From Mesorhizobium sp. M2A.F.Ca.ET.046.03.2.1 (GTDB lineage Bacteria; Pseudomonadota; Alphaproteobacteria; Rhizobiales; Rhizobiaceae): a stretch of 64,000 nt of DNA. The notes beneath the pieces were generated by a model. It ran no database searches. It saw only the letters and a list, made by a program, of their open reading frames with translations, and had not been told where the DNA came from. A program made the translations under genes and the position numbers. Below, one piece after another: positions 12,041-21,327 of this stretch. Position 1 is the first letter of the stretch. The number at the start of each line of letters is the position of its first letter. The stretch is from positions 2,852,001-2,916,000 of the forward strand of contig NZ_CP034449.1 in the NCBI RefSeq assembly GCF_003952425.1. Reading direction: 5' to 3'.

Positions 12041-13039
12041 TCACGCCGCCTTGGACATCGATTTGTGCACGTCGGCGAGAATTTCGTAGGAGCGCACGCG
12101 CGCAGCGTGATCGAAGATCTGCGCCGTCACCATCAATTCGTCGGCGCCGGTGCGGCGGATGAAGGCGTCGATGCCCTGGCGCACCGTCTCCGGCGAACCG
12201 ATGACGGCGCAGGACAGCGCCTGGGCAAGCATGGTTTTCGCCATAGGATCGAGATCGCGGTCGTAATTCTCGACCGGCGGCGGCAATTGCCCCGGACGGC
12301 CGCTGCGCAAATTGACGAAGGCCTGCTGCAGCGAGCTGAACAACAGCTTCGCCTCAGCGTCCGTCGGCGCGGCGGAGACATTGAGGCCGAGCATGACATA
12401 AGGCTTGTCGAGCTGCGCCGACGCCTGGAACCGCGTGCGATAAACCTCCAGCGCATGGTCGAGCTCGGCCGGCGCGAAATGCGAGGCGAAAGCGTAGGGC
12501 AGGCCGAGAAGCGCTGCGAGCTGCGCGCCATAGAGGCTGGAGCCGAGTATCCAGACCGGCACGGTCTGGCCTTCGCCCGGCACGGCACGGATGCGCTGGC
12601 CTTCCTCGGCCGGCTGGAAATAGCCCATCAGCTCGACCACGTCCTGCGGGAAATTGTCGGCAGACTCCAGGTTGCGGCGCAGCGCCCGCGCGGTCAGCAT
12701 GTCGGTGCCCGGCGCGCGGCCGAGTCCGAGGTCGATGCGGCCGGGAAAAAGTGCCGCCAGCGTGCCGAACTGCTCGGCGATCACCAGCGGCGCATGGTTG
12801 GGCAGCATGATGCCGCCGGCGCCGACGCGGATTGACTTGGTGCCGCCGGCGACATGCGCGATCACGACGGATGTCGCGGCGCTCGCGATGCCCGGCATGT
12901 TGTGGTGCTCGGCCAGCCAGTAGCGCTTGTAGCCCAGGCGCTCGGCATGGCGGGCGAGGTCGAGCGAATTGGCGAGCGACTGCGAAGCGGTGCTGCCTTG
13001 GGTGATCGGCGACAGGTCGAGAACCGAAAGGGCGGTCAT
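12041..13039 (-). CDS. LLM class flavin-dependent oxidoreductase
   Basis: A 332-residue luciferase-like monooxygenase of the MsnO8/YhbW type. Visible family segments are [11 protein letters not shown] near residues 41-51, [13 protein letters not shown] and GLGRAPGTD. These TIM-barrel proteins use reduced FMN to oxidise small organic substrates; the substrate is unknown. Its stop and start lie close to the N-acetyltransferase gene, which ends 3 bases upstream, so the two are probably cotranscribed. Confidence 0.87.
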   Translation of the reverse strand: MTALSVLDLSPITQGSTASQSLANSLDLARHAERLGYKRYWLAEHHNMPGIASAATSVVIAHVAGGTKSIRVGAGGIMLPNHAPLVIAEQFGTLAALFPGRIDLGLGRAPGTDMLTARALRRNLESADNFPQDVVELMGYFQPAEEGQRIRAVPGEGQTVPVWILGSSLYGAQLAALLGLPYAFASHFAPAELDHALEVYRTRFQASAQLDKPYVMLGLNVSAAPTDAEAKLLFSSLQQAFVNLRSGRPGQLPPPVENYDRDLDPMAKTMLAQALSCAVIGSPETVRQGIDAFIRRTGADELMVTAQIFDHAARVRSYEILADVHKSMSKAA

Positions 13040-13042
13040 TGG

Positions 13043-13864
13043 TCAGGTCTCCACGATGCGTTTTTCCCTGAGCCTTGCCTCGAAAGCGGCGCGGTTGGGA
13101 ATGACGATGGCGAGCTGGTTCTCCAGCACGTCGGCAAGTTCGACGGCGGTCGCGATCTCGCGCTGCTCGCTGCGGCCCCTGGCATGATGCGTCGAAAGGC
13201 GGTTGTTGCGCAGCGCGTAGCGCCGGTCGGGCAAAGCGAGCGCGGCGACCAGCGTCGACAGGAAATGCGAGCTCGGATGCGTCGACAGGAAATGGCTGGC
13301 GACCCGGTAGTCGACCTCATAGGCCCGGCTCAGGTCGAAGCGGTAGAGCGTGCGCCAATCATCGCCGATATCGGCCTGCAGGCGGAATTGTCCGCCGGTC
13401 TCGACGAGGCGGAAGGTTTCGTGCGGCGTCTGCTGCTCGAGCCCTGGTTCCAAAAGCAGCGGCGCCGTCAGCGTCAGGCCGCCGAAGCCGACATCGCCGA
13501 TGTAAGTGCGGCCGCCAAGCTCGATGCGCAGCAGCATATGGCTGCGCGCCGTGACGGCGTCATCCGGCTGGCCCCACAGCACGCGGGCGGCAAGGCCGCT
13601 GACGGTGAAGCCCAGCGCGTCAAGCGCGTGCATGAAGATCAGATTGTGCTCGAAGCAATAGCCGCCGCGGCCCTGGCGAAAAACCTTGTCCTGCAGCGAA
13701 GCGACGTCGAGGCCGACGGAGACGCCCATCAAGGCATCGATGTTCTCGAACGGGATCGCCCGCGGGTGCGCGGCGTGCAGCGCCTGCAGCGTGGCAAGCG
13801 AAGCGTCGGCCGGTCCGCCGTAACCGATGCGGGCAAAATAGCCATCGAGATCGAAGTCGCTCAT
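13043..13864 (-). CDS. nat: Arylamine N-acetyltransferase
   Basis: A 273-residue NAT. The catalytic triad is visible: Cys70 in RGGYCFEHN, His109 in ARSHMLL and Asp124 in GDVGFGG. These enzymes transfer acetyl groups from acetyl-CoA to aromatic amines and hydrazines in the cytoplasm. A short internal duplication (HFLST occurring twice, 9 residues apart) is near residues 190-205; similar spacing of THP-like segments occurs in the family. It precedes the flavin oxidoreductase on the same strand with a 3-base gap. Confidence 0.93.
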   Translation of the reverse strand: MSDFDLDGYFARIGYGGPADASLATLQALHAAHPRAIPFENIDALMGVSVGLDVASLQDKVFRQGRGGYCFEHNLIFMHALDALGFTVSGLAARVLWGQPDDAVTARSHMLLRIELGGRTYIGDVGFGGLTLTAPLLLEPGLEQQTPHETFRLVETGGQFRLQADIGDDWRTLYRFDLSRAYEVDYRVASHFLSTHPSSHFLSTLVAALALPDRRYALRNNRLSTHHARGRSEQREIATAVELADVLENQLAIVIPNRAAFEARLREKRIVET

Positions 13865-13952
13865 TCAGGACGGGTCCGGCTTGACCGGTCCGATATAGGC
13901 ACTGGGCACCGGCGTCGCAAACAATGGCCGGGATTTGGGATTGGGCCAGCCC

Positions 13953-15122
13953 TCAGGCTGCTTGATTGTGGTTGTTCTCGGCCGGCTCGTCATCGACGAC
14001 AGCCGTCTGCTGCGCCGCCAGGAAATTGCCGAACGGGCTCAGGCTCTCGAAGTGGTCGCAGAACACCTTGATGACGACCAGCAGCGGCACCGCCATCAGC
14101 GCGCCGACGAAGCCCCACAGCCAGGACCAGAAGGCGATGGCGATGAAGATCGCCACGGCGTTGATCTCAAGACGCCGCCCGACCACCGTCGGCGTCACGA
14201 ACTGGCCTTCGACAATGTCGCACAGCACCACGAAGGCCGGCGCCAAGAGCGCATAGGCGATCGTGTCGAAGCTGATCAGCGCAATGACGGCGACAATCAG
14301 GACGGTCATCAGCGCCCCGACATAGGGCAGGAAATTGAGCAAGGCCGCCATCGCCCCCCAGACGAGCGGGTTGGGCATGCCGAGCCCCCAGAGGCCCAGC
14401 CCGATCACCGTGCCGAGACTGACATTGATGACGGAGACCGTGAGCAGATAGTGCGAAATCTCGCGCTCGACGTCATAGACGACGCGCAGCGCCCGCTTCT
14501 TCTGCGTCATGCTGGCGAAGGATTGGACGATCTTCTCGTAGAACAGCGTGCCGGAGGCGAGCAGGAACAGCGACAGCACGAAGACGATGGTGATCGCGGT
14601 GCCTGCTTCCAGGATGTTGCTGGCCGCGGTGGAGAGGATGCCGGAAGGCGCCACCGCGACCCGCTGCAGGCCGGGCTCCTGCGAGGTCTCGGTCAGCGCT
14701 TCCAGTTGATGCGCGAGGTCCGTCATTCGTTCGAGCGGCCGCCTGAACGGCGCCAGCCGCTCGGTCAGCTGCTGGCCGATCGAATAGGAGTTGTTGATGA
14801 GGTCGATAACCGGGCCGCTGAGCAGATAGCCGGCGGCGGTGAAAATGAAGATCGACAGCAGCACCAACAGCGTCGCCGACACCACTTCCGGGATCCCGTG
14901 CTTTCTCAGAAAGCGCACGATCGGCGTCAGCGTCAGCGCCAGCAGGAAGGCAAGCATCACCGGCATGAAGAAGGCGCGGGCGAAGTATAGCGCCGCCGCG
15001 GTCATCAGAATGAAGATCCCGATCACCAGCGACCGCATCAGGCGTATGTCCGCCCTGGCATCGGCACGCGGGTCAGGGCTTTCGGCAGCGCTTGCGCCCG
15101 AAGCGGTCTGTTCGGCTTTCAT
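13953..15122 (-). CDS. AI-2E family transporter (PerM-like)
   Basis: A 389-residue inner-membrane protein with about eight hydrophobic segments: a pair near residues 30-75, one around 80-100, one near 190-215 and a cluster from 240 to 350. It belongs to the AI-2E/PerM exporter family; members have been linked to autoinducer export or Na/H antiport, and the role here is unknown. The frame is open back to 15218, but AAGGGAA precedes the ATG at 15122, so this start is used. Confidence 0.88.
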   Translation of the reverse strand: MKAEQTASGASAAESPDPRADARADIRLMRSLVIGIFILMTAAALYFARAFFMPVMLAFLLALTLTPIVRFLRKHGIPEVVSATLLVLLSIFIFTAAGYLLSGPVIDLINNSYSIGQQLTERLAPFRRPLERMTDLAHQLEALTETSQEPGLQRVAVAPSGILSTAASNILEAGTAITIVFVLSLFLLASGTLFYEKIVQSFASMTQKKRALRVVYDVEREISHYLLTVSVINVSLGTVIGLGLWGLGMPNPLVWGAMAALLNFLPYVGALMTVLIVAVIALISFDTIAYALLAPAFVVLCDIVEGQFVTPTVVGRRLEINAVAIFIAIAFWSWLWGFVGALMAVPLLVVIKVFCDHFESLSPFGNFLAAQQTAVVDDEPAENNHNQAA

Positions 15123-15248
15123 CGGTTCCCTTGCAAGCCGCCAGCCGATAATGCATGGCGGGCCTGTGCCGGAAACGCGGGAGTTCCGGGCAAGGTTCCA
15201 AGAGCCGGCTTTCCGCATCCGGGGGGCCGGTTTAGAGCGGATCGCTCG

Positions 15249-16301
15249 TCAGGCAGCCGGCGCTGGCGCCGCCTTGGCCGTCTCCTTGCGCACGATCGGC
15301 GCCACCTTGGTGCCGTAGAGCTCGATCGCCTTCATGATCTTGGCATGCGGCATGGTGCCGATCGCCATCTGCAGCAGGAAGCGGTCGTTGTTGAAGATCC
15401 TGTGCTGGGCGACGATCTTTTCAGCCACCTGCTCGGGGTTACCGACGAAGAGCGCCCCATTGGGACCCCGCGCCTGGTCGAAATGCGCCCGCGAGGTCGG
15501 GCCCCAGCCCCGCTCGCGCCCGATGCGGTTCATCACCTCGGCCTGCGGTCCGTAGAAATCGTCGGCCGCCTGCTCGGTCGTCTCGGCGATGAAGCCGTGC
15601 ACGTTGATGCTGGTGGCAAGCGTTGCCGTATCGGTGTTGGCGCGGCGCGCCGCCTCGCGATAGATATCGAACAGCGGCGCGAAACGCGCCGGCTCGCCGC
15701 CGATGATGGCCAAAGCCAGCGGCAGGCCGAGCACGCCGGCGCGGGCTGCGGATTGCGGTGTGCCGCCAATGGCGATCCAGATCGGCAGCTTCTCCTGGAA
15801 GGGACGCGGGTAGACGCCGCGGCCGTTGATCGGCGCGCGTAGCTTGCCCTGCCACATCACCTTCACCTGGTCGCGGATGGCGAGCAACAGATCGAGCTTC
15901 TCAGCGAAAAGCTCGTCATAGTCTTCCAAATTGTAGCCGAACAGCGGGAAGGATTCGATGAAGGAGCCGCGCCCCGCCATGATCTCGGCGCGGCCGTTGG
16001 ACAGAAGGTCGAGCGTGGCGAATTGCTGGAAGACGCGCACCGGATCGTCGGAGGAAAGCACGGTGACGGCGCTGGTAAGCCGGATCTTCTTCGTGCGCTC
16101 GGCCGCCGCGGCAAGCGCCACGACCGGCGCGGAGGCGGCATAGTCGGGGCGGTGATGCTCGCCGAGCCCGAACACGTCGAGGCCGACCTGGTCGGCCAGC
16201 TCGATTTCCTCGATGAGATTGCGCAGCCGCTCATGCGGACCGATGGCGCCGGGACCCGGCTCCGGGCTGACATCGGCAAAAGTGTAGAGACCGAGTTCCA
16301 T
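15249..16301 (-). CDS. LLM class flavin-dependent oxidoreductase
   Basis: A 350-residue luciferase-like protein, different in subfamily from the one at 12041. Family segments: [11 protein letters not shown] at the N-terminus, [40 protein letters not shown], and [12 protein letters not shown]. It should use FMNH2 in a TIM-barrel active site; the substrate is unknown. The C-terminus is Ala-rich. It stands alone on the minus strand behind the AI-2E transporter. Confidence 0.87.
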   Translation of the reverse strand: MELGLYTFADVSPEPGPGAIGPHERLRNLIEEIELADQVGLDVFGLGEHHRPDYAASAPVVALAAAAERTKKIRLTSAVTVLSSDDPVRVFQQFATLDLLSNGRAEIMAGRGSFIESFPLFGYNLEDYDELFAEKLDLLLAIRDQVKVMWQGKLRAPINGRGVYPRPFQEKLPIWIAIGGTPQSAARAGVLGLPLALAIIGGEPARFAPLFDIYREAARRANTDTATLATSINVHGFIAETTEQAADDFYGPQAEVMNRIGRERGWGPTSRAHFDQARGPNGALFVGNPEQVAEKIVAQHRIFNNDRFLLQMAIGTMPHAKIMKAIELYGTKVAPIVRKETAKAAPAPAA

Positions 16302-16535
16302 CTGGTTGCGTCCTGAACCTGTTCATGTGGGTTTTTTGCCTGTTGGCACTCTAGGTAACCGTATGCCTTGCCGCCCGCCAGAGGCGCGATCGGTGAACAG
16401 TGCATCGCGCATCGCCAAGCCGTATCCCTGCGGCAACAAGCCCGGTTTTTTCATGGCTGGCATACCGTTTTGACGCTTGAACTCGCCGCTTTCACGCGTA
16501 TGTAAGCGTCGCGAATAGACTGCAGGGAAGTACAC

Positions 16536-16964
16536 TTGGCTATCTACAGGGAAAAAGACATTTTCGAGCGGCGCAATGCCGCGAACGAGGCAAAGAAGGC
16601 GCTGCTCGCGCGCTTCAAGGCAAAGCCGGCGGCGGATGATCCCGCTGTGCTGGCGCGCCAGGCCGAACGCAAGGCGATCCTCGAGGCCCGCGCCATCCGC
16701 GAAGCGGAGAAGGCAAGGCTGAAGCAGGAAAAGCTGGCTCGCGAAGCGGCCGAGAAGGCCGAACGCGAAGCCGCCGCCGAAGCGGCGCGTATCGCCGCCG
16801 AAGAGGCTGCTGCCGCCGAGGCCAAAATCCGCGAGGCCGAGGAAGCAGAGCGCATCGCGTTCGAGCTTGCCGACGAGGCCGCGCGCAAGGCCAAGCGTGA
16901 CGCACGCTACGCCGCCCGCAAGGCGCGCGTCGGCAGGACGCCTCCGGGCTTCTCGGCCCGCTAA
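16536..16964 (+). CDS. DUF6481-like charged coiled-coil protein
   Basis: A 142-residue protein that is almost entirely Ala, Glu, Lys and Arg from residue 30 onward, predicted to form a long helix or coiled coil. The N-terminus AIYREKDIFERRNAANEAKKAL resembles small uncharacterised alphaproteobacterial proteins (DUF6481). The start is TTG at 16536, preceded by AGGGAAG at suitable spacing; no in-frame ATG is near. No enzymatic motif is seen, and its function is unknown. Confidence 0.75.
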   Translation: MAIYREKDIFERRNAANEAKKALLARFKAKPAADDPAVLARQAERKAILEARAIREAEKARLKQEKLAREAAEKAEREAAAEAARIAAEEAAAAEAKIREAEEAERIAFELADEAARKAKRDARYAARKARVGRTPPGFSAR

Positions 16965-17039
16965 GTCCGGGTTGTTTGGAAGATCGGTCAGGGTCGCCGA
17001 AAGCGGCCCTGAACGCGTTTGTGCCGTCGGCTCTAATTT

Positions 17040-17145
17040 AAAGCATGTCTCCCGAAAGTGGGAACCGGGTTCGGGATAAAGACATGCGTAAAATCAAAAA
17101 ACTAAAGCGCATGGAGCGAATCTGAAAGATCGCGACGCGCTTTAG
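17040..17145. repeat. Dispersed repeat B, copy 1
   Basis: The left half contains GCATGTC and GACATGC as inverted ends of a hairpin; the right half is a segment ending CGCGACGCGCTTTAG. Related copies are at 27763-27866 (close), 35043-35142 (diverged) and 41653-41700 (left half only). Its last bases supply the TAA stop codon of the minus-strand sugE gene. Confidence 0.8.
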
Positions 17146-17456
17146 GCTACCAGCTTCAGCCCGACGATGCCGCAGACGATCAGGCCGATGCAGGCCAGCC
17201 GGACGACGGTCGCAGGTTCGCCGAGCAGCCAGATGCCGAGCAGCGCCGTGCCGACGGTGCCGATGCCGGTCCATACGGCATAGGCGGTGCCGACGGGCAG
17301 AGTCTTCAGCGCCAGGCCGAGCAGGCCGAGGCTGACGATCATCGAGGCGATGGTGAGAAGGGTCGGCAGCGGCCTGGAGAAACCATCGGTGTATTTGAGG
17401 CCGATCGCCCAGCCGATCTCGAACAAGCCGGCGAAGCATAGAAAGATCCAGGACAT
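17142..17456 (-). CDS. sugE: SugE/Gdx small multidrug resistance-family exporter
   Basis: A 104-residue four-helix membrane protein. The essential membrane Glu lies in [13 protein letters not shown] (about residue 13), followed by [10 protein letters not shown], which fits the SugE/Gdx subfamily, shown in other bacteria to export guanidinium in exchange for protons. ATG at 17456 is used; a TTG directly before it is possible. A candidate guanidine-II riboswitch lies in its leader, which supports the Gdx assignment. Its stop codon falls inside repeat B. Confidence 0.9.
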   Translation of the reverse strand: MSWIFLCFAGLFEIGWAIGLKYTDGFSRPLPTLLTIASMIVSLGLLGLALKTLPVGTAYAVWTGIGTVGTALLGIWLLGEPATVVRLACIGLIVCGIVGLKLVA

Positions 17457-17498
17457 CAAAAACGCTCGGTCATTCCAGCATCGCCTGAGATGCTTGGT

Positions 17499-17547
17499 GG
17501 CGGGTCGTCACGGCCGGTTTTTCCGGGAAGCGAGGTCGTCCTCCCTC
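17499..17547 (-). promoter_or_regulatory. Candidate guanidine-II (mini-ykkC) riboswitch in the sugE leader
   Basis: Guanidine-II riboswitches are two small hairpins with ACGR loops. Here, on the minus strand, hairpin 1 is GAGG-ACGA-CCTC (17532-17543), a perfect match. About 20 bases further an ACGA loop occurs again, flanked by CGTG and CCCG (17501-17512), where one of four pairs is mismatched. A separate perfect stem AGCATC/GATGCT (17477-17494) follows before the sugE start. The gene context is right for this class; the imperfect second hairpin lowers confidence. Confidence 0.5.
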
Positions 17548-17579
17548 CTTGAAAATAAGATGGCCTGTTTTCCGATCAA

Positions 17580-17611
17580 CAAAACACCGGCAGCATTGTC
17601 ATGCCGCCGGT
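17580..17611 (-). terminator. Terminator after the 41-residue protein gene
   Basis: A 10-base-pair stem (17586-17595 with 17602-17611) closes a 6-base loop; on the minus strand it is followed by GTTTTGTT. It lies 38 bases after the stop of the small gene and upstream of the sugE leader, so it separates the two units. Confidence 0.75.
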
Positions 17612-17649
17612 TCAGATCTGCAGGGAGCCGGTCGACCGATTCGGGCCGC

Positions 17650-17775
17650 TTACTTTTCCTTGATGCGCATCGCCTTGACCGGCGGCGCCTTGGGAGCCGG
17701 GGCCGCGGCGGGCTTCTTGGCGTCCTTCTTCGGTTTGCGGGCTTCCTTGCCCGCCTTCATCGCACCTTTAGCCAT
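17650..17775 (-). CDS. Small basic Lys/Pro/Ala-rich protein (41 residues)
   Basis: The translation runs M-A-K-G-A-M-K-A-G-K and continues rich in Lys, Pro and Ala, ending MRIKEK. GGAGGAG lies at good spacing before the ATG, and a terminator follows the stop, so this has the signs of a complete small gene. Very similar small basic proteins of unknown function are widespread in rhizobia, from memory. No domain is recognised; nucleic-acid binding would be a guess based on charge alone. Confidence 0.75.
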   Translation of the reverse strand: MAKGAMKAGKEARKPKKDAKKPAAAPAPKAPPVKAMRIKEK

Positions 17776-17986
17776 GATTCGCTCCTCCGATTGTGGGCAA
17801 GCCGAGTGAAACAAGAGAAATGACGGACTGCAAGAGGCAGTGCGGCTTTGCTAAGCCGGCCGGCCGGCTGTCAACCGATTTTGCGGTCGCGACGCCAGTT
17901 CGAAACCTCGCATGGACTGGCGCATTGTCTGTAGAGCTTTGCTGGGCGGGCCGCTAAGCTCGCGCGCAGGGCTAGCCGGGGATCGG

Positions 17987-18946
17987 ATGGCAGGACATAG
18001 CGGATCGAGACGGGTGATCTACGCCGCGCTTGCCGGCAATCTGGCGATCGCGGTCACCAAATTCGTGGCGGCAGCCTTCACCGGTTCGTCCGCCATGCTG
18101 TCGGAAGGTGTGCATTCGTTGGTCGACACCGGCAATGGCACGCTGCTCCTTTACGGCATGCATCGCGCCGCGCGGCCGCCCGATCACACCCATCCGCTCG
18201 GTCACGGGCGCGAGCTCTATTTCTGGAGTTTCATCGTCGCGCTTCTGGTTTTCGCGCTTGGCGCCGGCGTTTCCTTCTATGAGGGCATCATCCACATCAT
18301 GGCGCCCGAACCGGTCGTCAACGCCAAGGTCAACTATATCGTGCTCGGCCTTTCGTTCTTGTTCGAGGGCAGCTCGTGGCTGGTGGCGCTGAGGGAGTTC
18401 CGCCGGCAGAAGGGCCGACAGGGCTGGTTCGAGGCCGTGCAGTCGAGCAAGGATCCGAGCGTCTACACCGTGTTGTTCGAGGACAGCGCCGCGCTGCTTG
18501 GCCTCGTCGTCGCCTTCGCCGGCATCCTGTCAGCGCAACTCCTGGAAAGGCCGGAGCTCGACGGCGTCGGTTCTCTTGGCATCGCCCTCATCCTTGGCGC
18601 CACAGCGATTTTTCTGGCGCGTGAGAGCAAGGGCCTGCTGCTCGGCGAACCTGCGTCGCCCGAGGTCCAGAAGAAGGTTCTGGCGATCGTCCAGCAGGAT
18701 CCGGCCGTCCAGCAGGCGAACGGCATATTAAGCGTCCATGTCGGCCCGGAGGAGATCGTCGCGGGCTTGAGCATCGAATTCGAGGATCACCTCACCGCGC
18801 CGGAGATTGAAGCCTGCGTCGAGCGCCTGGAGGCAAGGCTCAAGAAGGAAATGCCGCAAATCTCCAGGCTCTTCGTCAAGCCGCAGGCGACTGGCACATG
18901 GGAGCGGCGGCGCAAGGCCATGGCCGAGGCTTCGGACGATAGTTAG
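17987..18946 (+). CDS. Cation diffusion facilitator family transporter
   Basis: A 319-residue metal transporter with about six transmembrane helices and a cytoplasmic C-terminal domain. Family features: SAMLSEGVHSLVDTGN (HxxxD metal site in helix 2), HPLGHGRELYFWS, and LFEDSAALLGL in helix 5. It should export a divalent cation such as Zn, Co, Fe or Mn by proton antiport. The frame is open to 17912, but alignment of family N-termini and GGGGAT before the ATG favour 17987. Confidence 0.88.
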   Translation: MAGHSGSRRVIYAALAGNLAIAVTKFVAAAFTGSSAMLSEGVHSLVDTGNGTLLLYGMHRAARPPDHTHPLGHGRELYFWSFIVALLVFALGAGVSFYEGIIHIMAPEPVVNAKVNYIVLGLSFLFEGSSWLVALREFRRQKGRQGWFEAVQSSKDPSVYTVLFEDSAALLGLVVAFAGILSAQLLERPELDGVGSLGIALILGATAIFLARESKGLLLGEPASPEVQKKVLAIVQQDPAVQQANGILSVHVGPEEIVAGLSIEFEDHLTAPEIEACVERLEARLKKEMPQISRLFVKPQATGTWERRRKAMAEASDDS

Positions 18947-18981
18947 GTTGAACGCAGCGAAGTTTGTGAGGAGCATAGTCT

Positions 18982-19386
18982 ATGAAGATCGACGGCGGAT
19001 GCCATTGCGGCGCGATCACCTATGAGGCGGAGGTCGACCCGGAAAAGACCTCGATCTGCCACTGCACCGACTGCCAGCAACTGACCGGCACGGCATTCCG
19101 CGTCACCGTTCCGGCACCGGAAAGCGACTACAAGATCATCAAGGGCGCGCCGAAGATCTACATCAAGGTCGTGGCAAGCGGCGCCAGGCGCGCCCAGGCC
19201 TTTTGCGCCGACTGCGGCTCGCATCTTTATGCAACGTCTGTCGGCGACGGTCCGAAGGTCTATGGCATCAGGGTCGGGACCGCCAGGCAGCGTCAGGACC
19301 TGGTTCCCAGACAACAGAAATGGCACCGCTCGGCGTTGCATTGGCTGCCGGAATTCGAGGGCATGACGACTCTCGAAGAGCAGTAG
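18982..19386 (+). CDS. GFA family protein (glutathione-dependent formaldehyde-activating fold)
   Basis: A 134-residue zinc protein. Cysteine pairs typical of the fold are present: CHCG near residue 7, CHCTDCQ near 26-32, and FCADCGSH near 75. Founding members were linked to glutathione and formaldehyde; most family members have no known substrate. A GAGGAG ribosome-binding site precedes the ATG. The gene is convergent with rmuC, with almost no gap. Confidence 0.87.
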   Translation: MKIDGGCHCGAITYEAEVDPEKTSICHCTDCQQLTGTAFRVTVPAPESDYKIIKGAPKIYIKVVASGARRAQAFCADCGSHLYATSVGDGPKVYGIRVGTARQRQDLVPRQQKWHRSALHWLPEFEGMTTLEEQ

Positions 19387-19387
19387 G

Positions 19388-20635
19388 CTATTCGCCGTCC
19401 TCGACGACCCTGAGCCTCAACTGGCCCGTCTTGGAGTCCGCCACACGCGCGCCGCCTTCGGCCTTCGCCGGGCGCGGCGCCTCGGTCTCGCCCTCGGCGA
19501 ATTCCAGCGCCTCGATCTTCTGGCCGCGCTTGGTGACCTTCGACGTCGAGACCAGAATGTCGTCGATGTCCTTGGCCGCTTGGCCGAAATGCGTCTGCAG
19601 CCGGCGCACCCGCTCGTCGACCCTGGCCACATCCTCCATCAGCCGGATGACCTCGCCCTGGATCAGATGCGCCTGCTCGCGCATGCGGGCGTCCTTGAGG
19701 ATCGCTTGGATAACCTGGATCGACAGCATCAATAGCGACGGCGAGACGATGACGACGCGGGCGCGGTGCGCCTTCTGCACCACCGCCTCGAAATTCTCGT
19801 GGATTTCCGCGAACACCGATTCCGAAGGCACGAACATGAAGGCGGTGTCCTGCGTCTCGCCCTGGATCAGGTATTTTTCCGCGATATCGCGGATATGCAC
19901 CTCGATGTCGCGCCGAAAGGCCTGCGCCGCCACCTTCTGCATGTCGGCGCCCTCGGCGGCGCGGATGGCGTTCCACGCTTCCAGCGGGAACTTGGCGTCG
20001 ATGGCCAGCATCGGCGCGCCGTTGGGCATTCGCACCAGGCAGTCTGGCCGGCTGCCATTGCTGAGGCTGGCCTGGAACTCATAGGCGCCGTGCGGCAGCC
20101 CGTCGGCGACGATCGCTTCCATCCGCGATTGGCCGAAGGCTCCGCGCGTCTGCTTGTTGGAGAGGATCGCCTGCAGCTGCACGACCTGCCCGGCAAGCGA
20201 CTGGATATTGCCCTGCGCGGTGTCAATCACCGCCAGCCGCTCCTGCAGCTTGGCCAGGCTTTCATGCGTCGACTTGGTCTGCTCGGCCATGGTCTGGCCG
20301 ATGCGGCCGGTCATGGCGTCGAGCCGCTGCCCGAGCGATTGCGTAAGCTCCGCCTGCCTGGCGCCGAAGACGTCGGCGATCGCGCCCATGCGCCCCTGCA
20401 TCTCGGCCTGCGCCTGCATGATGTCGGCCATCCGCGCCTCGGTGTCACGGGCATGGTCGGCCGCTTCCGCCGCGGCGACCGCGCGCGCCTTGGCGGAGCG
20501 CCACAGGGCGATGACGAGCGCGGCGAACAGCACGACGAATAGGACAGCGACGATACCAAGCGCCTGTCCGAGCGTGACCGTGGTGGCGCCGAGCCGCGCG
20601 ACCGGCTGCGAAAGGATGGAGGTCATGTCGTTCAT
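19388..20635 (-). CDS. rmuC: DNA recombination protein RmuC homologue
   Basis: A protein of about 415 residues with one N-terminal transmembrane helix (about residues 17-45), a long coiled coil (45-150) and the RmuC nuclease-like domain (AIDAKFPLEAW, YLIQGETQDTAFMFVPSE). RmuC limits inversion at short inverted repeats in E. coli. The start is uncertain: 20635 is used, with 20659 and 20626 also possible, none with a clear ribosome-binding site. Confidence 0.9.
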   Translation of the reverse strand: MNDMTSILSQPVARLGATTVTLGQALGIVAVLFVVLFAALVIALWRSAKARAVAAAEAADHARDTEARMADIMQAQAEMQGRMGAIADVFGARQAELTQSLGQRLDAMTGRIGQTMAEQTKSTHESLAKLQERLAVIDTAQGNIQSLAGQVVQLQAILSNKQTRGAFGQSRMEAIVADGLPHGAYEFQASLSNGSRPDCLVRMPNGAPMLAIDAKFPLEAWNAIRAAEGADMQKVAAQAFRRDIEVHIRDIAEKYLIQGETQDTAFMFVPSESVFAEIHENFEAVVQKAHRARVVIVSPSLLMLSIQVIQAILKDARMREQAHLIQGEVIRLMEDVARVDERVRRLQTHFGQAAKDIDDILVSTSKVTKRGQKIEALEFAEGETEAPRPAKAEGGARVADSKTGQLRLRVVEDGE

Positions 20636-20738
20636 GTGCGCAGCATAACCGATTCGCATCGCCGGAACAGATCAAAACGTGAACAGGGAAAAGCTGCCCC
20701 CGTTGACGCTTCTCCAGTGAAGTCTTAGGTGAGACGCC

Positions 20739-21269
20739 ATGTCGATCAAGCCGCTCATCATCCTTCCCGATCCCGTCCTGCGCCAGGTTTCCAAGCCGGT
20801 CGAGCGCGTCGATGCCGATTTGCGCAAGCTCGCCGACGACATGCTGGAGACCATGTATGACGCGCCGGGCATCGGCCTTGCGGCGATCCAGATCGGCGAG
20901 CCGCGTCGGCTCCTGGTCATCGACCTCGCCAAGGAAGGCGAGGAGCCTCAGCCGCATGTCTTCATCAATCCCGAAGTGCTCGAGAGTTCCGACCAGCGTT
21001 CCGTCTATGAGGAAGGCTGCCTGTCGATTCCCGATTATTATGCCGAGGTCGAGCGCCCGGCTTCCGTGCGGGTGAAATATCTCGACCGCGAGGGCAAGCT
21101 GCAGGAGATACAGGCGGAAGGCCTGATGGCCACCTGCCTGCAGCACGAGATCGACCATCTCAACGGCGTGCTGTTCATCGACCACATCTCGAAGTTGAAG
21201 CGCGACATGGTGGTGCGCAAGTTCAAGAAGCTCGCCAAGGACAAGGCGCCGGGCAAGATGGTGGGCTGA
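20739..21269 (+). CDS. def: Peptide deformylase
   Basis: A 176-residue metallohydrolase with all three motifs: GIGLAAIQ (44-51), EGCLS (92-96, metal Cys) and HEIDH (136-140, metal His pair and catalytic Glu). It removes the formyl group from nascent proteins. It is followed 58 bases later by fmt, which adds the formyl group to initiator tRNA; the pairing is conserved. Confidence 0.98.
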   Translation: MSIKPLIILPDPVLRQVSKPVERVDADLRKLADDMLETMYDAPGIGLAAIQIGEPRRLLVIDLAKEGEEPQPHVFINPEVLESSDQRSVYEEGCLSIPDYYAEVERPASVRVKYLDREGKLQEIQAEGLMATCLQHEIDHLNGVLFIDHISKLKRDMVVRKFKKLAKDKAPGKMVG

Positions 21270-21327
21270 GGGCCGTTTCGGCCGCGCGAGCACTTGAGCC
21301 TCCCGTAAGACAGGATCGCAGGACCTC

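Noticed and set aside
16988..17010. CAGGGTCGC-CGAAA-GCGGCCCTG hairpin as a terminator after the coiled-coil gene
   Set aside because: The stem has a mismatch and no T-run follows; plausible but not supported enough to list.
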